A stretch of DNA of 63,199 nt from Enterovibrio nigricans DSM 22720 (GTDB lineage: Bacteria > Pseudomonadota > Gammaproteobacteria > Enterobacterales > Vibrionaceae), in contig NZ_FUXU01000020.1 in assembly GCF_900167155.1 (NCBI RefSeq), positions 1 through 63,199 on the forward strand. Direction: 5' to 3'. This document shows positions 6,855-17,066 of the stretch, piece after piece. The notes beneath the pieces are model-generated. The model was not told the origin of the DNA. It made no database searches and saw only the letters and a list, made by a program, of their open reading frames with translations. Position 1 is the stretch's first letter, and each line of letters starts with the position of its first letter. A program made the position numbers and the translations under genes.

Positions 6855-9800
6855 TTATTGTTGATGGGTCTCGCTGGCACTTTCTTTTGCCAACGCTTCC
6901 TTTAATTCCTTTTGTTTCTTTTCGATGGCATTGATGGATACGGTAAGCTCAATACTTAACCTAATTAGTTCTCGTCCTACACGATTGTCTTGTTCAGAGC
7001 TGGCTTGTTCAATTTCAGCACAAATGTCTGACAAGGTACGAGCTCCAATGCTCCGTGATGATGTTTTTAGCTTGTGTGAAGAAGCTTTAAGCTTTTCGAA
7101 CTCGAAGGGTGCTGATGAATTAGAAAGCTCTTGTAGCTCAGGTAAGCAATGATGGTTGAACTGTTCTAGGACATCGAAATAGGTTTCCTTATCGCCCCAA
7201 AATAGTTTTTCAAGGACTTCTGGTTCAAGCTCAGCATTATTTTGTGGCGAAATTTCGGAAAGTGGTTTTGCATACACACTTACCATTCGGTCTGGGCCGA
7301 CTTTGGGTGTGTTATAAGGCTTGGTTTGAGATATCCATTTATCAATGACAGATTGAATAACATCGATTTCAACGGGTTTCGCAATGAAATCGTTCATCCC
7401 TGTTTCAATGCAACGCTCTGCTTCACCAACGAGTGCGTTTGCAGTCAGAGCAACGATAGGTACAAATTCACCTCTATCAGCCTGAATTTCACGTATAGCT
7501 CGTGTCAGCTCGTAGCCATCCATATTGGGCATGTGGCAATCTGTTAAGACGAGCGAAAACGCTTCTTTACGATAGGCGCGAAGTGCCTCTTGGCCATCGG
7601 ATGTCATAACAACGCTATAGCCTAAATAGGTCAGCTGCTTCTCAATAACAACTTGGTTGGTGACATTGTCTTCTGCGACGAAAATAGTGCCACTATTGCA
7701 GTTGGATCTTTCTATAAAGTCTTCTTTTCCTTTTGTGTCTAATACGGGGTATTCAGGGCTTTCAAGTCCTACACAAATTCGAAGTCCGCTGAGCAGCATG
7801 GACAGTTTCAATGGTGAAGCGTAGATCGCAAACACATCAACACCACCGTAGCGACGAACTGGCAAGCTCATATTCAATTCTAAATATCGAACGTTGGCAC
7901 TCTTCGCGTGGTTTGGTGGCATAAGTTGGCGAGTTCGTAAATAGTCTCTACAGATGATGACGTGTTTCTTGCTTTCATTCATGAATGATTCGGTATGCAA
8001 GTTTTCGAGATTCACGTCGGTGTAGGGAATATTCAGCTCTTTTAAATAAGCATCGATGCTGGTTTTGAGTGCGCCGTTCTCTAGTGTGTTGAGGCAAACG
8101 ATGTTTTGAAGCGATTGTGCTGCCGCCTTCAACGATTCAATTTTACTGATTTCGGGCGCACTTTGGTCATTGGCGAGACTCAGCACAAAGGACACCGTAA
8201 AGGTCGAGCCTATGCCTTCTTCACTTGTCGCCTCTATTTTTCCGCCCATCAACGTTGCTATATTTTGGCAAATCGCAAGACCTAATCCAGAGCCCCAAAA
8301 ACGGCGGGTAGTGGAGTATTCTGCTTGTGTGAAAGGTTTAAAAATTGCTTGTAACTTATCTTGGCTGATCCCAATACCGTTATCTTTGATAGAAATGGAG
8401 AGTGCTCTCTTATCATCAGCGACACGGGATGCGGCAATAGAAACATACACTTCACCTCTATGTGGTTGCCCACCGGAAAACTTAATACCATTACCAATAA
8501 GGTTGAAGAGTATTTGCCGTATTCTGGTCGGATCGCCCAAAAGCGAACAAGGTACATTGGGGTGCACGAAGAGTATCAGCGACACATTCTTTTCATTTGC
8601 TTCACTGGCTAAATTGTCCATGACCTGTTCGGCAACATTACGCACGCTTAGAGGCACTTTATCTAAGCGCATCTTTCCGGCTTCGATCCGAGAAAAGTCG
8701 AGAATGTCATTGATTATGGAAAGTAAAGAGAGAGCGGATTCTCGTACCGTTGTGGTAACACTGAGTTGTGTGGTGTTGAGGTTAGATCGACGAAGAATAT
8801 CAATCATCCCGATGACCCCATTCATAGGCGTACGGATCTCGTGGCTCATTGCTGCAAGAAATTGAGCTTTTGCCTTCGACGCGGATTCGGCACGCTCTTT
8901 TTGATACAGCAGTTGTTCTCTTGCTTGATTCCGAGAAATGATATGGTCCCGAAACGAACTTAACGCATGCGAAATTTGCCCGACTTCGTCAGAGCGATCT
9001 TTGTAGTGAATTGGAATTTCGGTGTTTCCATCGGATAGCTTGAGCATGGTATCTGCCAGTCTTGCGATTGGCTGAGTAACCTTTTTATAGATGTACACCG
9101 TCAATGCAACGCTGGATAAAATCATGACAGCAAATAGAGCGAAAAAGGTAAGCTGGTTGGTTTTCAGTATTTTGTGAAGACCTGCCATTGAGTTGGCTGC
9201 ACGGAAACTGGTTTCGCGAGAGAACTCAGTCAACGATGCTTCAAGCTCTTTGTATGCACCGTCATTAATCCTTTGCAGGCTGTTTGTCACGGTCTCTTTG
9301 TCATTGGGGTTGTAGCGTTCAAGCACGAAATGAATACGGGAAATTAAGCCTCGGCTTAACTGCTGAATGTGCTTTAGCTGTGCTAATTCTTTCTCATTGA
9401 TATAGTTGGTAGTGAGGTAACTTAGCGAGTTATAGAAACTACTTTCGTTTTGTGCAAACTCACTCTTGCTTGCGGAAGTATTGGAGAGATAGTAGAAAAG
9501 AAGGCCAATCATATCATCGGCTTCTTCTTTCAATAGCAAGTAGTGGTAGCGTCTCTGGTGCGTGTCCAAACGAATATCTTGAATATTATTTTGGTACAGC
9601 TTTTGTATGGCTTGATCGAGCTCAGGAGCGAGAACCGTTGTAATGGTGCGTTTCTCTACCATTGCCCATTTTTCTAAGGTTGGGTCGAATTCATTTATAA
9701 CACCACGCTCTATTTTTCGAACGAAAATATCATAGTTTTCGCGGATACGTTTCAAATGGCTGGAGTCTGGGCCATGAATACGCCTTAATTCACCCAAGGA

Positions 9801-10106
9801 AGCATCAAATTGGTTTTTATTGTAATGGTAAGAATCGAGAGAATCAGGCTCACCTAACGCAAAACTGAACATGCTACGGTTCATTTCACCGGCATACCTC
9901 AGCATGGACACAGAAAGCAAAGCACTCGGGATTTCGAGTTTACTGGTTTTGGTTGTATCTGCACTAGCGCTGTCGTGCATGATATAAGCGGATACCGCCA
10001 GTGCCATCGCAATAAGTGTCATTAGCCCCATGATAAGGCCAACTTTACCTACAATGCTTTTGGGGAAAGGAAATTGATTAGCGCGCTCGATCCTTCGCTC
10101 TCTCAT
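6855..10106 (-). CDS. TorS-like hybrid sensor histidine kinase with REC and Hpt domains
   Basis: This is a large tripartite sensor kinase. The chosen start is ATG 10106 (MRERRIERA), preceded by AAGGA; the frame stays open to a TTG at 10187. Order: membrane helix (VGLIMGLMTLIAMALA), helical periplasmic sensor of about 270 residues, second helix (FFALFAVMILSSVALTVYIY), HAMP, HisKA with SHEIRTPMNG, HATPase with IKDNGIGIS and GSGLGLAICQN, a degenerate receiver-like stretch, a true receiver (TDCHMPNMDGYE, with SxxAxKP-like FIAKPVE), and C-terminal Hpt (ASSHKLKTSS). The architecture matches TorS/BarA-class phosphorelays that pass phosphate to a separate response regulator. No regulator gene is adjacent. 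The signal is unknown. Confidence 0.88.
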   Translation of the reverse strand: MRERRIERANQFPFPKSIVGKVGLIMGLMTLIAMALAVSAYIMHDSASADTTKTSKLEIPSALLSVSMLRYAGEMNRSMFSFALGEPDSLDSYHYNKNQFDASLGELRRIHGPDSSHLKRIRENYDIFVRKIERGVINEFDPTLEKWAMVEKRTITTVLAPELDQAIQKLYQNNIQDIRLDTHQRRYHYLLLKEEADDMIGLLFYYLSNTSASKSEFAQNESSFYNSLSYLTTNYINEKELAQLKHIQQLSRGLISRIHFVLERYNPNDKETVTNSLQRINDGAYKELEASLTEFSRETSFRAANSMAGLHKILKTNQLTFFALFAVMILSSVALTVYIYKKVTQPIARLADTMLKLSDGNTEIPIHYKDRSDEVGQISHALSSFRDHIISRNQAREQLLYQKERAESASKAKAQFLAAMSHEIRTPMNGVIGMIDILRRSNLNTTQLSVTTTVRESALSLLSIINDILDFSRIEAGKMRLDKVPLSVRNVAEQVMDNLASEANEKNVSLILFVHPNVPCSLLGDPTRIRQILFNLIGNGIKFSGGQPHRGEVYVSIAASRVADDKRALSISIKDNGIGISQDKLQAIFKPFTQAEYSTTRRFWGSGLGLAICQNIATLMGGKIEATSEEGIGSTFTVSFVLSLANDQSAPEISKIESLKAAAQSLQNIVCLNTLENGALKTSIDAYLKELNIPYTDVNLENLHTESFMNESKKHVIICRDYLRTRQLMPPNHAKSANVRYLELNMSLPVRRYGGVDVFAIYASPLKLSMLLSGLRICVGLESPEYPVLDTKGKEDFIERSNCNSGTIFVAEDNVTNQVVIEKQLTYLGYSVVMTSDGQEALRAYRKEAFSLVLTDCHMPNMDGYELTRAIREIQADRGEFVPIVALTANALVGEAERCIETGMNDFIAKPVEIDVIQSVIDKWISQTKPYNTPKVGPDRMVSVYAKPLSEISPQNNAELEPEVLEKLFWGDKETYFDVLEQFNHHCLPELQELSNSSAPFEFEKLKASSHKLKTSSRSIGARTLSDICAEIEQASSEQDNRVGRELIRLSIELTVSINAIEKKQKELKEALAKESASETHQQ

Positions 10107-10390
10107 TACTCGTCCTTGAACTACATCTAACATCGCGCGTGATTTCATCGTGAACAGTGTCTGCGAGAAGACTTCTCTTTCGGTCAAAACACGCTTTTTC
10201 TATGAAACGGTTGCTGGTTGCCAGTGGGCTAATCTGCATGCTTCGGCAGAGCATTTATACTGTAGTAGGAGGCGTGCCAAAAGGGGGACTTAAGCGTTAA
10301 AAAAGAGACATGCGACGAAATAATGGGTGTTATTATATAAATAAAGACAATATCATAGTTGAAAAGACCTTCTGTGTTTTGGAGAAATAA

Positions 10391-10735
10391 ATGGTCGTTG
10401 AATCAGATGGCTACAACGCTCTTATCGAGTATTTTATTGATAACTTGTCCGTATTTTCATCAAAAGATGAAAGAGTGGGTTCTGAAACCATCGATGAACT
10501 GGTTCACGAACTTGTTGCCAGCCAAATCATGGCTATCTGTGATCAGAACCAGCGTATGCCTCAGTCGATGAGATTTGAGGTGATGAGTGAAGCTGACAAA
10601 ATTGTCGCTGACCTAGAAGAGGTGCTTAGCTCTGTATGGAATCAAAAACCCACATACAAGCAAGTGTCTGTTTTAGAAAAGTATATTGGTCTGGTGAAAA
10701 ATTTATTCGATGCCGCTGTCTCTGAGTGTGCTTAA
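10391..10735 (+). CDS. Conserved Vibrionaceae protein (DUF3802-like)
   Basis: The 114-residue soluble helical protein starts MVVESDGYNALIEYFIDNL behind a GGAG site at 10380. It matches, as far as I recall, the Vibrio/Shewanella family DUF3802, which has no known function. It is divergent from the hybrid kinase gene and transcribed towards tapT, from which it is separated by 92 bp. It contains no membrane segment or metal motif. Confidence 0.65.
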   Translation: MVVESDGYNALIEYFIDNLSVFSSKDERVGSETIDELVHELVASQIMAICDQNQRMPQSMRFEVMSEADKIVADLEEVLSSVWNQKPTYKQVSVLEKYIGLVKNLFDAAVSECA

Positions 10736-10827
10736 AAACAACGATTAGCTTTTGAAATCATCTTTAACGCTTGCACCGTAAACTCCCCTGATTACAATGC
10801 GTCTTTACATTTCCAAAGGCGCAATTC

Positions 10828-11544
10828 ATGAAACTTCATGCTGTTCATTCCCTATATGATCAACGTCTCGCAGCTTCTACGAAACCTTTTCGTGCTCGCG
10901 GAGCTAGCGTAGAAAGATGTAAGTTATGCATGTTGGTGACATCTCTTTGTGTCTGCGAAGAAAAAGTGACTTTAGATACGCTGTCGGGGTTTCTTCTTGT
11001 TATGTATGACGATGAAGTCCTAAAGCCTAGTAACACAGGTCGTCTGATCGCTGATACTGTCAATGACACCTACGCATACATTTGGTCTCGCAAAGAACCC
11101 AATCAAGAGATGCTAGCTTTGGTTCAAGACCCTAAGTGGCAACCTTTTGTTGTTTTTCCTGCGCAATATGCGGAGAAGGAGCGGGTGGTGTCCTCGGTAA
11201 ATGTGGTGGAAGGAAAAAGGCCACTGTTTATTATGATCGATGGGACGTGGCAGGAAGCGAAAAAAATATTCAGAAAAAGCCCGTGGATGGCAGATGTTCC
11301 GGTACTGAGTATAAAAACATCTGAAGGTTCAAGGTACGGCGTTAGAGAGGCTGCAGGCGAGAGTCAACTGGCAACCGCTGAAGTGGCAGCTAAAGTACTC
11401 TCTCTAGCGGGGGATAATCACGCAAGCCAATGTTTGGACGCGCTGTTTGATGTTTTTCGAGAGCATTACATTACTGGAAAAAAACAGAAAACGTTGCCCA
11501 TCCCCGGAGCACTAGCTCACTACAGAGAGATCGTGAAGCGCTAG
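10828..11544 (+). CDS. tapT: tRNA-uridine aminocarboxypropyltransferase (DTW domain)
   Basis: The 238-residue protein has the DTW-family layout: a Cys cluster (RCKLCMLVTSLCVC, residues 30-43) likely binding zinc, the NTGRLIADT segment, the signature IDGTWQEAKK near residue 138 and the C-terminal HYITGKK. TapT (E. coli YfiP) transfers the 3-amino-3-carboxypropyl group from S-adenosylmethionine to uridine 47 of tRNAs, forming acp3U. Length and all motifs are normal. It is probably monocistronic. Confidence 0.88.
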   Translation: MKLHAVHSLYDQRLAASTKPFRARGASVERCKLCMLVTSLCVCEEKVTLDTLSGFLLVMYDDEVLKPSNTGRLIADTVNDTYAYIWSRKEPNQEMLALVQDPKWQPFVVFPAQYAEKERVVSSVNVVEGKRPLFIMIDGTWQEAKKIFRKSPWMADVPVLSIKTSEGSRYGVREAAGESQLATAEVAAKVLSLAGDNHASQCLDALFDVFREHYITGKKQKTLPIPGALAHYREIVKR

Positions 11545-11694
11545 CTCGGTGGGTTTTTGCGATCTACCCATCATTTGTGGTGGGAGTTTGAGGTGATTCA
11601 AATAGGGACTTTGTCTTGTATCACATTCAATTCCCATATAAAACGCGATAATGCGCACATCGAAAATATGTATTTTGGAACAATGGAGTAAAGG

Positions 11695-12606
11695 ATGTAT
11701 TACGGCTTTGACGTGGGTGGTACTAAGATCGAATTTGGTGCGTTTGACGAGAAATTGGAACGTCAGGCAACAGAGCGTGTACCAACACCGGGAGACGACT
11801 ACCAAAAGTTAATCGAGATCCTCGCGGAACTGGTGGCAAAGTATGATGAACAGTTTTACTGCGAGGGGACCGTTGGTATCGGTATTCCTGGGATCGAAAA
11901 AGCAGAAGATGGTACGGTGCTGACGGTGAATGTTCCCGCTGCAAAAGGACAAACACTGCGAGCAGACCTTGAAGCGAAAATCGGCCGTAAGGTTGCTTTG
12001 AATAATGATGCCAATTGTTTCGCACTTTCCGAAGCGTGGGATGAAGAGTTACAAGACGAAAGCGTCGTACTAGGATTGATCCTTGGCACGGGTTTTGGCG
12101 GTGGCATCGTTATCGATGGTTCGGTTGTGTCTGGTAAAAACAACGTTGCGGGTGAGTTAGGGCATATACGAATGCCGATCGATGCTTGGCTACAGTTGGG
12201 TGACAATGCACCAATTTTCGATTGCGGCTGTGAGAAGAAAGGCTGTATCGACAATTATTTGTCTGGACGTGGTTTTGAAATGCTGTACACGCATTTCAAT
12301 GGTGAAAATAAGAAAGCGATTGAAATCATCACTGCGTTTTATGATGGTGAAGAAACCGCGACTAAGTTTGTCGATAATTACTTGGAAATGTTGGCAATGG
12401 TCTTTGGTGGTCTGTTTACAGGTATCGACCCTGATGTGGTGGTGCTTGGTGGTGGTCTGTCAAACTTTGAACACATCTACGAGGAGATGCCTAAACGCGT
12501 ACCTAAGTATCTTCTGTCGATCGCTAATCCACCTAAAATTATCAAAGCAAAACACGGTGATTCAGGTGGTGTTCGCGGCGCAGCGTTTCTAAATATTAAA
12601 CGTTAA
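11695..12606 (+). CDS. nagK: N-acetylglucosamine kinase (ROK family)
   Basis: The 303-residue ROK kinase carries the ATP motif [17 protein letters not shown] at the N-terminus, the catalytic [26 protein letters not shown], and the zinc signature CGCEKKGC (residues about 180-187), followed by IDNYLSGRG. The match to E. coli NagK is close over the full length. It phosphorylates N-acetyl-D-glucosamine recovered from chitin or cell wall to GlcNAc-6-phosphate. The start ATG has a GGAG site 9 bases upstream. It is alone, followed by a stem-loop at 12621-12651. Confidence 0.92.
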   Translation: MYYGFDVGGTKIEFGAFDEKLERQATERVPTPGDDYQKLIEILAELVAKYDEQFYCEGTVGIGIPGIEKAEDGTVLTVNVPAAKGQTLRADLEAKIGRKVALNNDANCFALSEAWDEELQDESVVLGLILGTGFGGGIVIDGSVVSGKNNVAGELGHIRMPIDAWLQLGDNAPIFDCGCEKKGCIDNYLSGRGFEMLYTHFNGENKKAIEIITAFYDGEETATKFVDNYLEMLAMVFGGLFTGIDPDVVVLGGGLSNFEHIYEEMPKRVPKYLLSIANPPKIIKAKHGDSGGVRGAAFLNIKR

Positions 12607-12620
12607 CCACGCTATAAATA

Positions 12621-12651
12621 TCAGCGAAGGCGCAGAGTCTGCCTTCGCTGA
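12621..12651. terminator. Stem-loop after nagK
   Basis: TCAGCGAAGGC and its complement GCCTTCGCTGA form an 11-bp perfect stem with a 9-base loop, 15 bp beyond the nagK stop. No T-run follows on either strand, so it may stabilise the 3' end or act as a weak terminator. Confidence 0.5.
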
Positions 12652-12741
12652 ATACAGTGCGCGTTGATTGGGGTATAGGGTTGCTCATTGGTATAACCAT
12701 TAGAGGCAACGCTAAAGTAGTATCAACTTAGAAAACATCTG

Positions 12742-14070
12742 TTGGTTAGTTTGAATCAGAATTTTTCTCGAACTGTGTTCGTCCTTTTTGTTCTTGCGTT
12801 TTTTTCATTGGCAGCAGTAACTTGGTTTTATGCTGGTGGAGCGCAGTCAGAATATGTTATTTCTCCTTCTAATTTAGAATTTCGTTATATCGATGACGCG
12901 CCGAGTGGCGGTAATACGGTAGGCAACGTTGCGTCAAGTCCTGACGGGAAAGGCGCAGAATTGCAATGCTCATTGGGCGACGCATATAAATGGCCGTATT
13001 GCGAAATTGCCATCAGCCTTACAAATAAAATTCAACATGGTATCGACTTGTCTAACTACCATTCAATGGTGATTGAAGCGTCTTACAAAGCGCCAGCCCC
13101 TAATCAGAGGTTGCGTGTTTATTTAAGGAACTACAATGAAGATTATTCAAATGGTCATGATCCAGTTTCTTTAAAATTTAATGGTATTGAATATGCGCCA
13201 TCAGAGGGTATGACTGAAATCACCCTTCCTCTGAATTCATTTCAAGTGCTGTCGTGGTGGATTTCAGATATGGCCGTACCACTCGAATATGCAGGGCCAG
13301 AGCTAAACAATGTTCCCCTTGTGGAAATTGCGACGGGCAGCGCTCCCATCCTTGGCGATCACCACCTCACCATTAAAAGCATTCATTTTGAAGGGCTTAT
13401 GGTGACTGAGGCTGCATTGTTCCGAACGCTGACTTTTATGTGGATGTTCGTCGTTATGATCATTCTTACCGTGAAGTATTGGCAAAGCCGAGAAACTTAC
13501 GCACGAGAGAGACGACGTGGCGATAAGCTGAAGAAAATTAACACATCGCTAAGACAGCAAAGTGAAACGCTCTCTGTGTTGGCTACGACAGATGCGTTAA
13601 CGGGCTTACGTAACAGGACTGAAATTTATTCAGCGCTTAACAAGCACCTAAAGGCAGCAAACAAGCAGGTATGTTCAGCACTTTGTTTGGACCTTGACCA
13701 TTTCAAAGCTGTGAATGATACCCATGGTCATGATATGGGGGACCAGTTGTTGGTTGCAACAGCCCAAATTTTACGAGATGCCACGTCTACGAGTGATATT
13801 GTTGTGAGATGGGGTGGGGAAGAGTTCGTTATTTTCTGTCCCTCAAAAAATTTGGCTCAGGCGACGTTCCTGGCAGAAAAAGTTCGTTATTCCTTTGAGA
13901 ATTTCAATTGGCCGCACGGTGAAACCATGACGTGCAGCGTGGGTATCGCCTCAACGGGGGATCGAAACTTGGCGGAACTGATAGCGGATGCAGATGATGC
14001 GTTATATCAAGCGAAGCAATTGGGCAGAAACCGTGTAGAGGTTCATGTTGAAACCCAGCTTGCATCCTGA
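12742..14070 (+). CDS. Membrane-anchored diguanylate cyclase with periplasmic sensor
   Basis: The protein of about 442 residues has an N-terminal signal anchor (TVFVLFVLAFFSLAAVTWFY), a beta-rich periplasmic domain of about 190 residues resembling carbohydrate-binding-type sensors, a second membrane helix (FMWMFVVMIILTVKYW), a short coil and a GGDEF domain. The active-site loop is RWGGEEF and the metal-binding DLDHFKAVNDTHGHDMGD is intact, so it should make c-di-GMP. The RxxD inhibitory site is absent (STSD at that place). No ATG or clear ribosome-binding site is present; TTG 12742 is used, with TTG 12751 as alternative. No EAL domain is present. Confidence 0.85.
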   Translation: MVSLNQNFSRTVFVLFVLAFFSLAAVTWFYAGGAQSEYVISPSNLEFRYIDDAPSGGNTVGNVASSPDGKGAELQCSLGDAYKWPYCEIAISLTNKIQHGIDLSNYHSMVIEASYKAPAPNQRLRVYLRNYNEDYSNGHDPVSLKFNGIEYAPSEGMTEITLPLNSFQVLSWWISDMAVPLEYAGPELNNVPLVEIATGSAPILGDHHLTIKSIHFEGLMVTEAALFRTLTFMWMFVVMIILTVKYWQSRETYARERRRGDKLKKINTSLRQQSETLSVLATTDALTGLRNRTEIYSALNKHLKAANKQVCSALCLDLDHFKAVNDTHGHDMGDQLLVATAQILRDATSTSDIVVRWGGEEFVIFCPSKNLAQATFLAEKVRYSFENFNWPHGETMTCSVGIASTGDRNLAELIADADDALYQAKQLGRNRVEVHVETQLAS

Positions 14071-14122
14071 TTTTTGAAAGAAATGGGTTGAGAAGAAGGC
14101 AGCGTGAGCTGCCTTCATTGTT

Positions 14123-15205
14123 TTACTTGTTCGCGTTTTCTTTGCAGTGCTTTACCGCGTCTTCAAGCAACTCAAGGGCTGTTTTTCCAACATCAGGCAG
14201 TTTTGCATCGGAAACAGAAAGCGGTGTCGTGCGTGCGCCCCATCGAATGATACCCGCTCCCCATGTTAGCCCCGCTCCGAATGCGGCCATGAGTAACGTA
14301 CTGTTAGGCTTAACGGCGCTTTCTTCAACGGCTTCGCACAGTGCAATGGGAATTGTGGCCGCAGAAGTATTTCCATATTTATGGATATTCACAAATGCTT
14401 TTTCTAGAGGGATTTTAGCGTGGTCGCAAAGCGCTTCAATGATGCGTTTGTTCGCCTGATGTGGCACCACCAAATCAATATCTTCCGCTGTCATCTCTGA
14501 GCGAGAGAGTACCGCACCAGCGGCAGAACCCATCCCCTTGACAGCGCGTCTGAAGATCTCTCTACCAACAAAGTTAAAATCAAAATAACCATTGTCTTGG
14601 TCAAAGCGTGCCATTGCGGTACCAAATTTAGGGACGGCTAGTACATCGCGACCTTCAGCATCACAGCCTAATTTGGCTTGCAATAGACCGACTTCTTCTT
14701 CAGAGCGACTAAGTACAACGGCCCCGGCACCGTCGCCAAACAGAACGGCTGTATCACGCTTACTCCAGTCCAAATACCAACTAAGCCTTTCAGCGCCGAT
14801 GATCACTGCATGTTGATACGCACCAGCTTGGATCATGCGTGTGGCAGTTTCCAGGGAGTATAGGAACCCGGTACACGCGGCATTTAAGTCAAATGCCGCA
14901 GCATTGACAGCGCCGAGCTCTAATTGAACTTTAGATGCGATGTTAGGAATAAGCGTGTCAGGTGAACATGTTGCAACAATAATGAGGTTGACGTCTTCAG
15001 GGTTAACGCCTGCAGCGGCCAGTGCATGCTTTGCTGCAACCGTTGACATGTCAGAAGTGTTTACATGGCTGATTCGTCTCGCCTTTATGCCTGTGCGGCT
15101 AGCAATCCATTCATCTGATGTTTCGATAATAGTGCTGAGATCGTCGTTCGTTAACTCTGCAGGCGGGAGACATTTTCCCCAGCCCGTTATTTCTGCATAT
15201 GGCAT
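14123..15205 (-). CDS. fabH: 3-oxoacyl-ACP synthase III (second FabH type)
   Basis: This thiolase-fold KAS III protein has the Cys of [10 protein letters not shown] (about residue 111), His of [12 protein letters not shown] and Asn of [11 protein letters not shown], the complete FabH triad. At about 360 residues it is longer than E. coli FabH (317), with a C-terminal extension ending CKENANK. It stands alone rather than in the plsX-fabHDG cluster, so it is probably the second FabH paralogue known in vibrios. It condenses an acyl-CoA with malonyl-ACP to initiate fatty acid synthesis; chain-length preference is not predictable here. ATG 15205 is preferred over 15211 because AAGAG is then correctly spaced. 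Confidence 0.85.
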   Translation of the reverse strand: MPYAEITGWGKCLPPAELTNDDLSTIIETSDEWIASRTGIKARRISHVNTSDMSTVAAKHALAAAGVNPEDVNLIIVATCSPDTLIPNIASKVQLELGAVNAAAFDLNAACTGFLYSLETATRMIQAGAYQHAVIIGAERLSWYLDWSKRDTAVLFGDGAGAVVLSRSEEEVGLLQAKLGCDAEGRDVLAVPKFGTAMARFDQDNGYFDFNFVGREIFRRAVKGMGSAAGAVLSRSEMTAEDIDLVVPHQANKRIIEALCDHAKIPLEKAFVNIHKYGNTSAATIPIALCEAVEESAVKPNSTLLMAAFGAGLTWGAGIIRWGARTTPLSVSDAKLPDVGKTALELLEDAVKHCKENANK

Positions 15206-15420
15206 GAGCATCTCTTATCGTTGTCATTGAAAATTCAGTGTACCCGTGGAGTTAGTATGAAACAAATCGATAAGCCATGTATCTAACTTTGCTCAAAAAA
15301 TTCGTTTTCTTTCTGTTCGTGTTTTAAACATTTATAAGCAAGATGAAAGTAAAAGCCTTGCTATTTATAGACGGGGTCAGACGGTGCGGTGGCAATGAAT
15401 TAAAGGGGAATTTGAAGGAA

Positions 15421-15449
15421 ATGAGCCGCATAGATAGCATGCGGCTCAT
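15421..15449 (-). terminator. Probable terminator of the DASS transporter gene
   Basis: ATGAGCCGCAT and ATGCGGCTCAT form an 11-bp perfect stem with a 7-base loop, 10 bp beyond the stop of the minus-strand transporter gene. The following minus-strand bases (TTTCCTTC) are a weak T tract. Confidence 0.6.
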
Positions 15450-15458
15450 TGAACGCAC

Positions 15459-16829
15459 TTACCAGAACATCCAGGCAAACAGAGAGAGAACCACGATGGC
15501 TAGAATGTTCAGGTAGAAACCGACACGCATTATCTCAGACTGCTTTATGTGTCCTGATGCGAATATAATGGCGTTAGGCGGCGTTGCCACTGGTAACATA
15601 AAGGCACAAGAAGCCGCAACAGCAATCAATGCAGAAAGCACTACAGGGGAGGGACCAAGTGCTTCGGCGACAGTGGCAAAGACAGGCACGAGTAGCGCCG
15701 CACTTGCTGTATTACTCGCGAATTCAGTCAAGAATACAACAAAAGCAACAACGGTCAGCAATGTAAAAAAGATCCCTGCAGATGAAAGAAACGAACTCAG
15801 GGACTCTGCCAGGAATACACTGGTGCCCGTTGCTTTCAATACATTGCTAAGACATAAGCCACCCCCAAACAGAAGCAGTACGCCCCAATCGGTTGTTTTT
15901 TCGATATCCTTCCACTTTATGACGCGTGTTGCACCCAGCAGAACAATCGCGGACAGAGCAACGAGAGAGTCAAACTTGCTCAATCCACCCAACATTTGGT
16001 TAATGGGTTTGCTAAAAATCCAACAAAAAACAGTTAGACCGAAAATGGCCAGTGTAAGGCGCCTTTCGTTGGTCCATTCAATGGGCTTATGGTCAAGTTC
16101 GAAGGTGTGTTTCAGATTTGGTTTGGTTAAGACGTACAAAAGCGCGACAGTCAGAGGCAATAATATAATGGTGATTGGAAGACCCAATGCCATCCATTCA
16201 GCAAAATTTAGCCCAGTTTCGGCCGCTGCGATAGCATTTGGAGGGCTACCTACGAGGGTGGCAATTCCCCCAATACTTGCGCAGTAGGCGACACCGAGCA
16301 AGACAAAGACATACGTGCCGCGCTCAGATTTTGCGTTTACTTTACTTAGCACGCCCAGCACCAAGGGAAGCATCATGGCTGCAGTCGCGGTATTAGAAAT
16401 CCACATTGACAAGCCCGCGGTAACACCAAACAGCATAAAGACCGCAACGCTCATTTTTCCCTTGGCAACAAGCAGCACTTTGTCCGCAATGGCTTGGTCC
16501 AATTTCTGGACATGTAGTGCAGCAGCAAGTGCAAAACCGCCGAGGAAGAGAAAGATGATGGGGTTTGCAAAGTTCGCGAGCGCTGCGGGCGTTTTGAATA
16601 TCCCTAGCCCAACAGCAAGAAGGGGGACGAGAATCGCGGTGATACTTACATGCAAAGCTTCCGTAAGCCAAAGGATAGCGATAAACGCTAATAGACTTAA
16701 TCCAATGACGACATCTTTTTCATAAGGTAAAAAGTTTAATAGCAGAGTAAATAAAACGATATCGGCGATGAGAATCAGGCTGTTTCGATTCAACAGCCAA
16801 TCTCTAACCGCGAGAGTCAGCGCTGTCAT
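15459..16829 (-). CDS. Sodium:dicarboxylate/anion symporter (SLC13/DASS, INDY-like)
   Basis: The 456-residue membrane protein has about 11 helices and the two DASS signature SNT motifs: [16 protein letters not shown] in the first half and [16 protein letters not shown] in the second. In VcINDY, the Vibrio cholerae structure of this family, these bind Na+ and the carboxylate. The length equals VcINDY (about 460). It should import C4-dicarboxylates (malate, fumarate, succinate) or citrate with Na+. The malic enzyme gene maeA lies 1 kb upstream on the same strand, consistent with malate use. A promoter is expected in the 237-bp gap beyond 16829. Confidence 0.85.
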   Translation of the reverse strand: MTALTLAVRDWLLNRNSLILIADIVLFTLLLNFLPYEKDVVIGLSLLAFIAILWLTEALHVSITAILVPLLAVGLGIFKTPAALANFANPIIFLFLGGFALAAALHVQKLDQAIADKVLLVAKGKMSVAVFMLFGVTAGLSMWISNTATAAMMLPLVLGVLSKVNAKSERGTYVFVLLGVAYCASIGGIATLVGSPPNAIAAAETGLNFAEWMALGLPITIILLPLTVALLYVLTKPNLKHTFELDHKPIEWTNERRLTLAIFGLTVFCWIFSKPINQMLGGLSKFDSLVALSAIVLLGATRVIKWKDIEKTTDWGVLLLFGGGLCLSNVLKATGTSVFLAESLSSFLSSAGIFFTLLTVVAFVVFLTEFASNTASAALLVPVFATVAEALGPSPVVLSALIAVAASCAFMLPVATPPNAIIFASGHIKQSEIMRVGFYLNILAIVVLSLFAWMFW

Positions 16830-17066
16830 AGTGACTTCCTCAACTGTGTATTAGGGGTGTTTGGTTTGCGTTAATTGTTTGTTTTGACGTTGAGGGTATT
16901 ATTGCGCCAATTGGTTAAGGGGAATTAGCTCAAACGCACAATATTAACAAGGTGTTACGCGAGTGTTTTTATTTGAGAGGTGCCAATTTTTAAATGGGTA
17001 TTAATCCACCCATTAATGAAGGCTAATCACAACGTCGTGATGATTAGATGTTTGCACGGAGGTGGG

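Noticed and set aside
8170-8865. 231-codon open frame antisense to the hybrid kinase
   Set aside because: The minus-strand frame carries HisKA and HATPase motifs; the antisense frame is low in complexity and has no ribosome-binding site.
15547-16287. 246-codon open frame antisense to the dicarboxylate transporter
   Set aside because: The membrane transporter with SNT motifs on the other strand is clearly the real gene.
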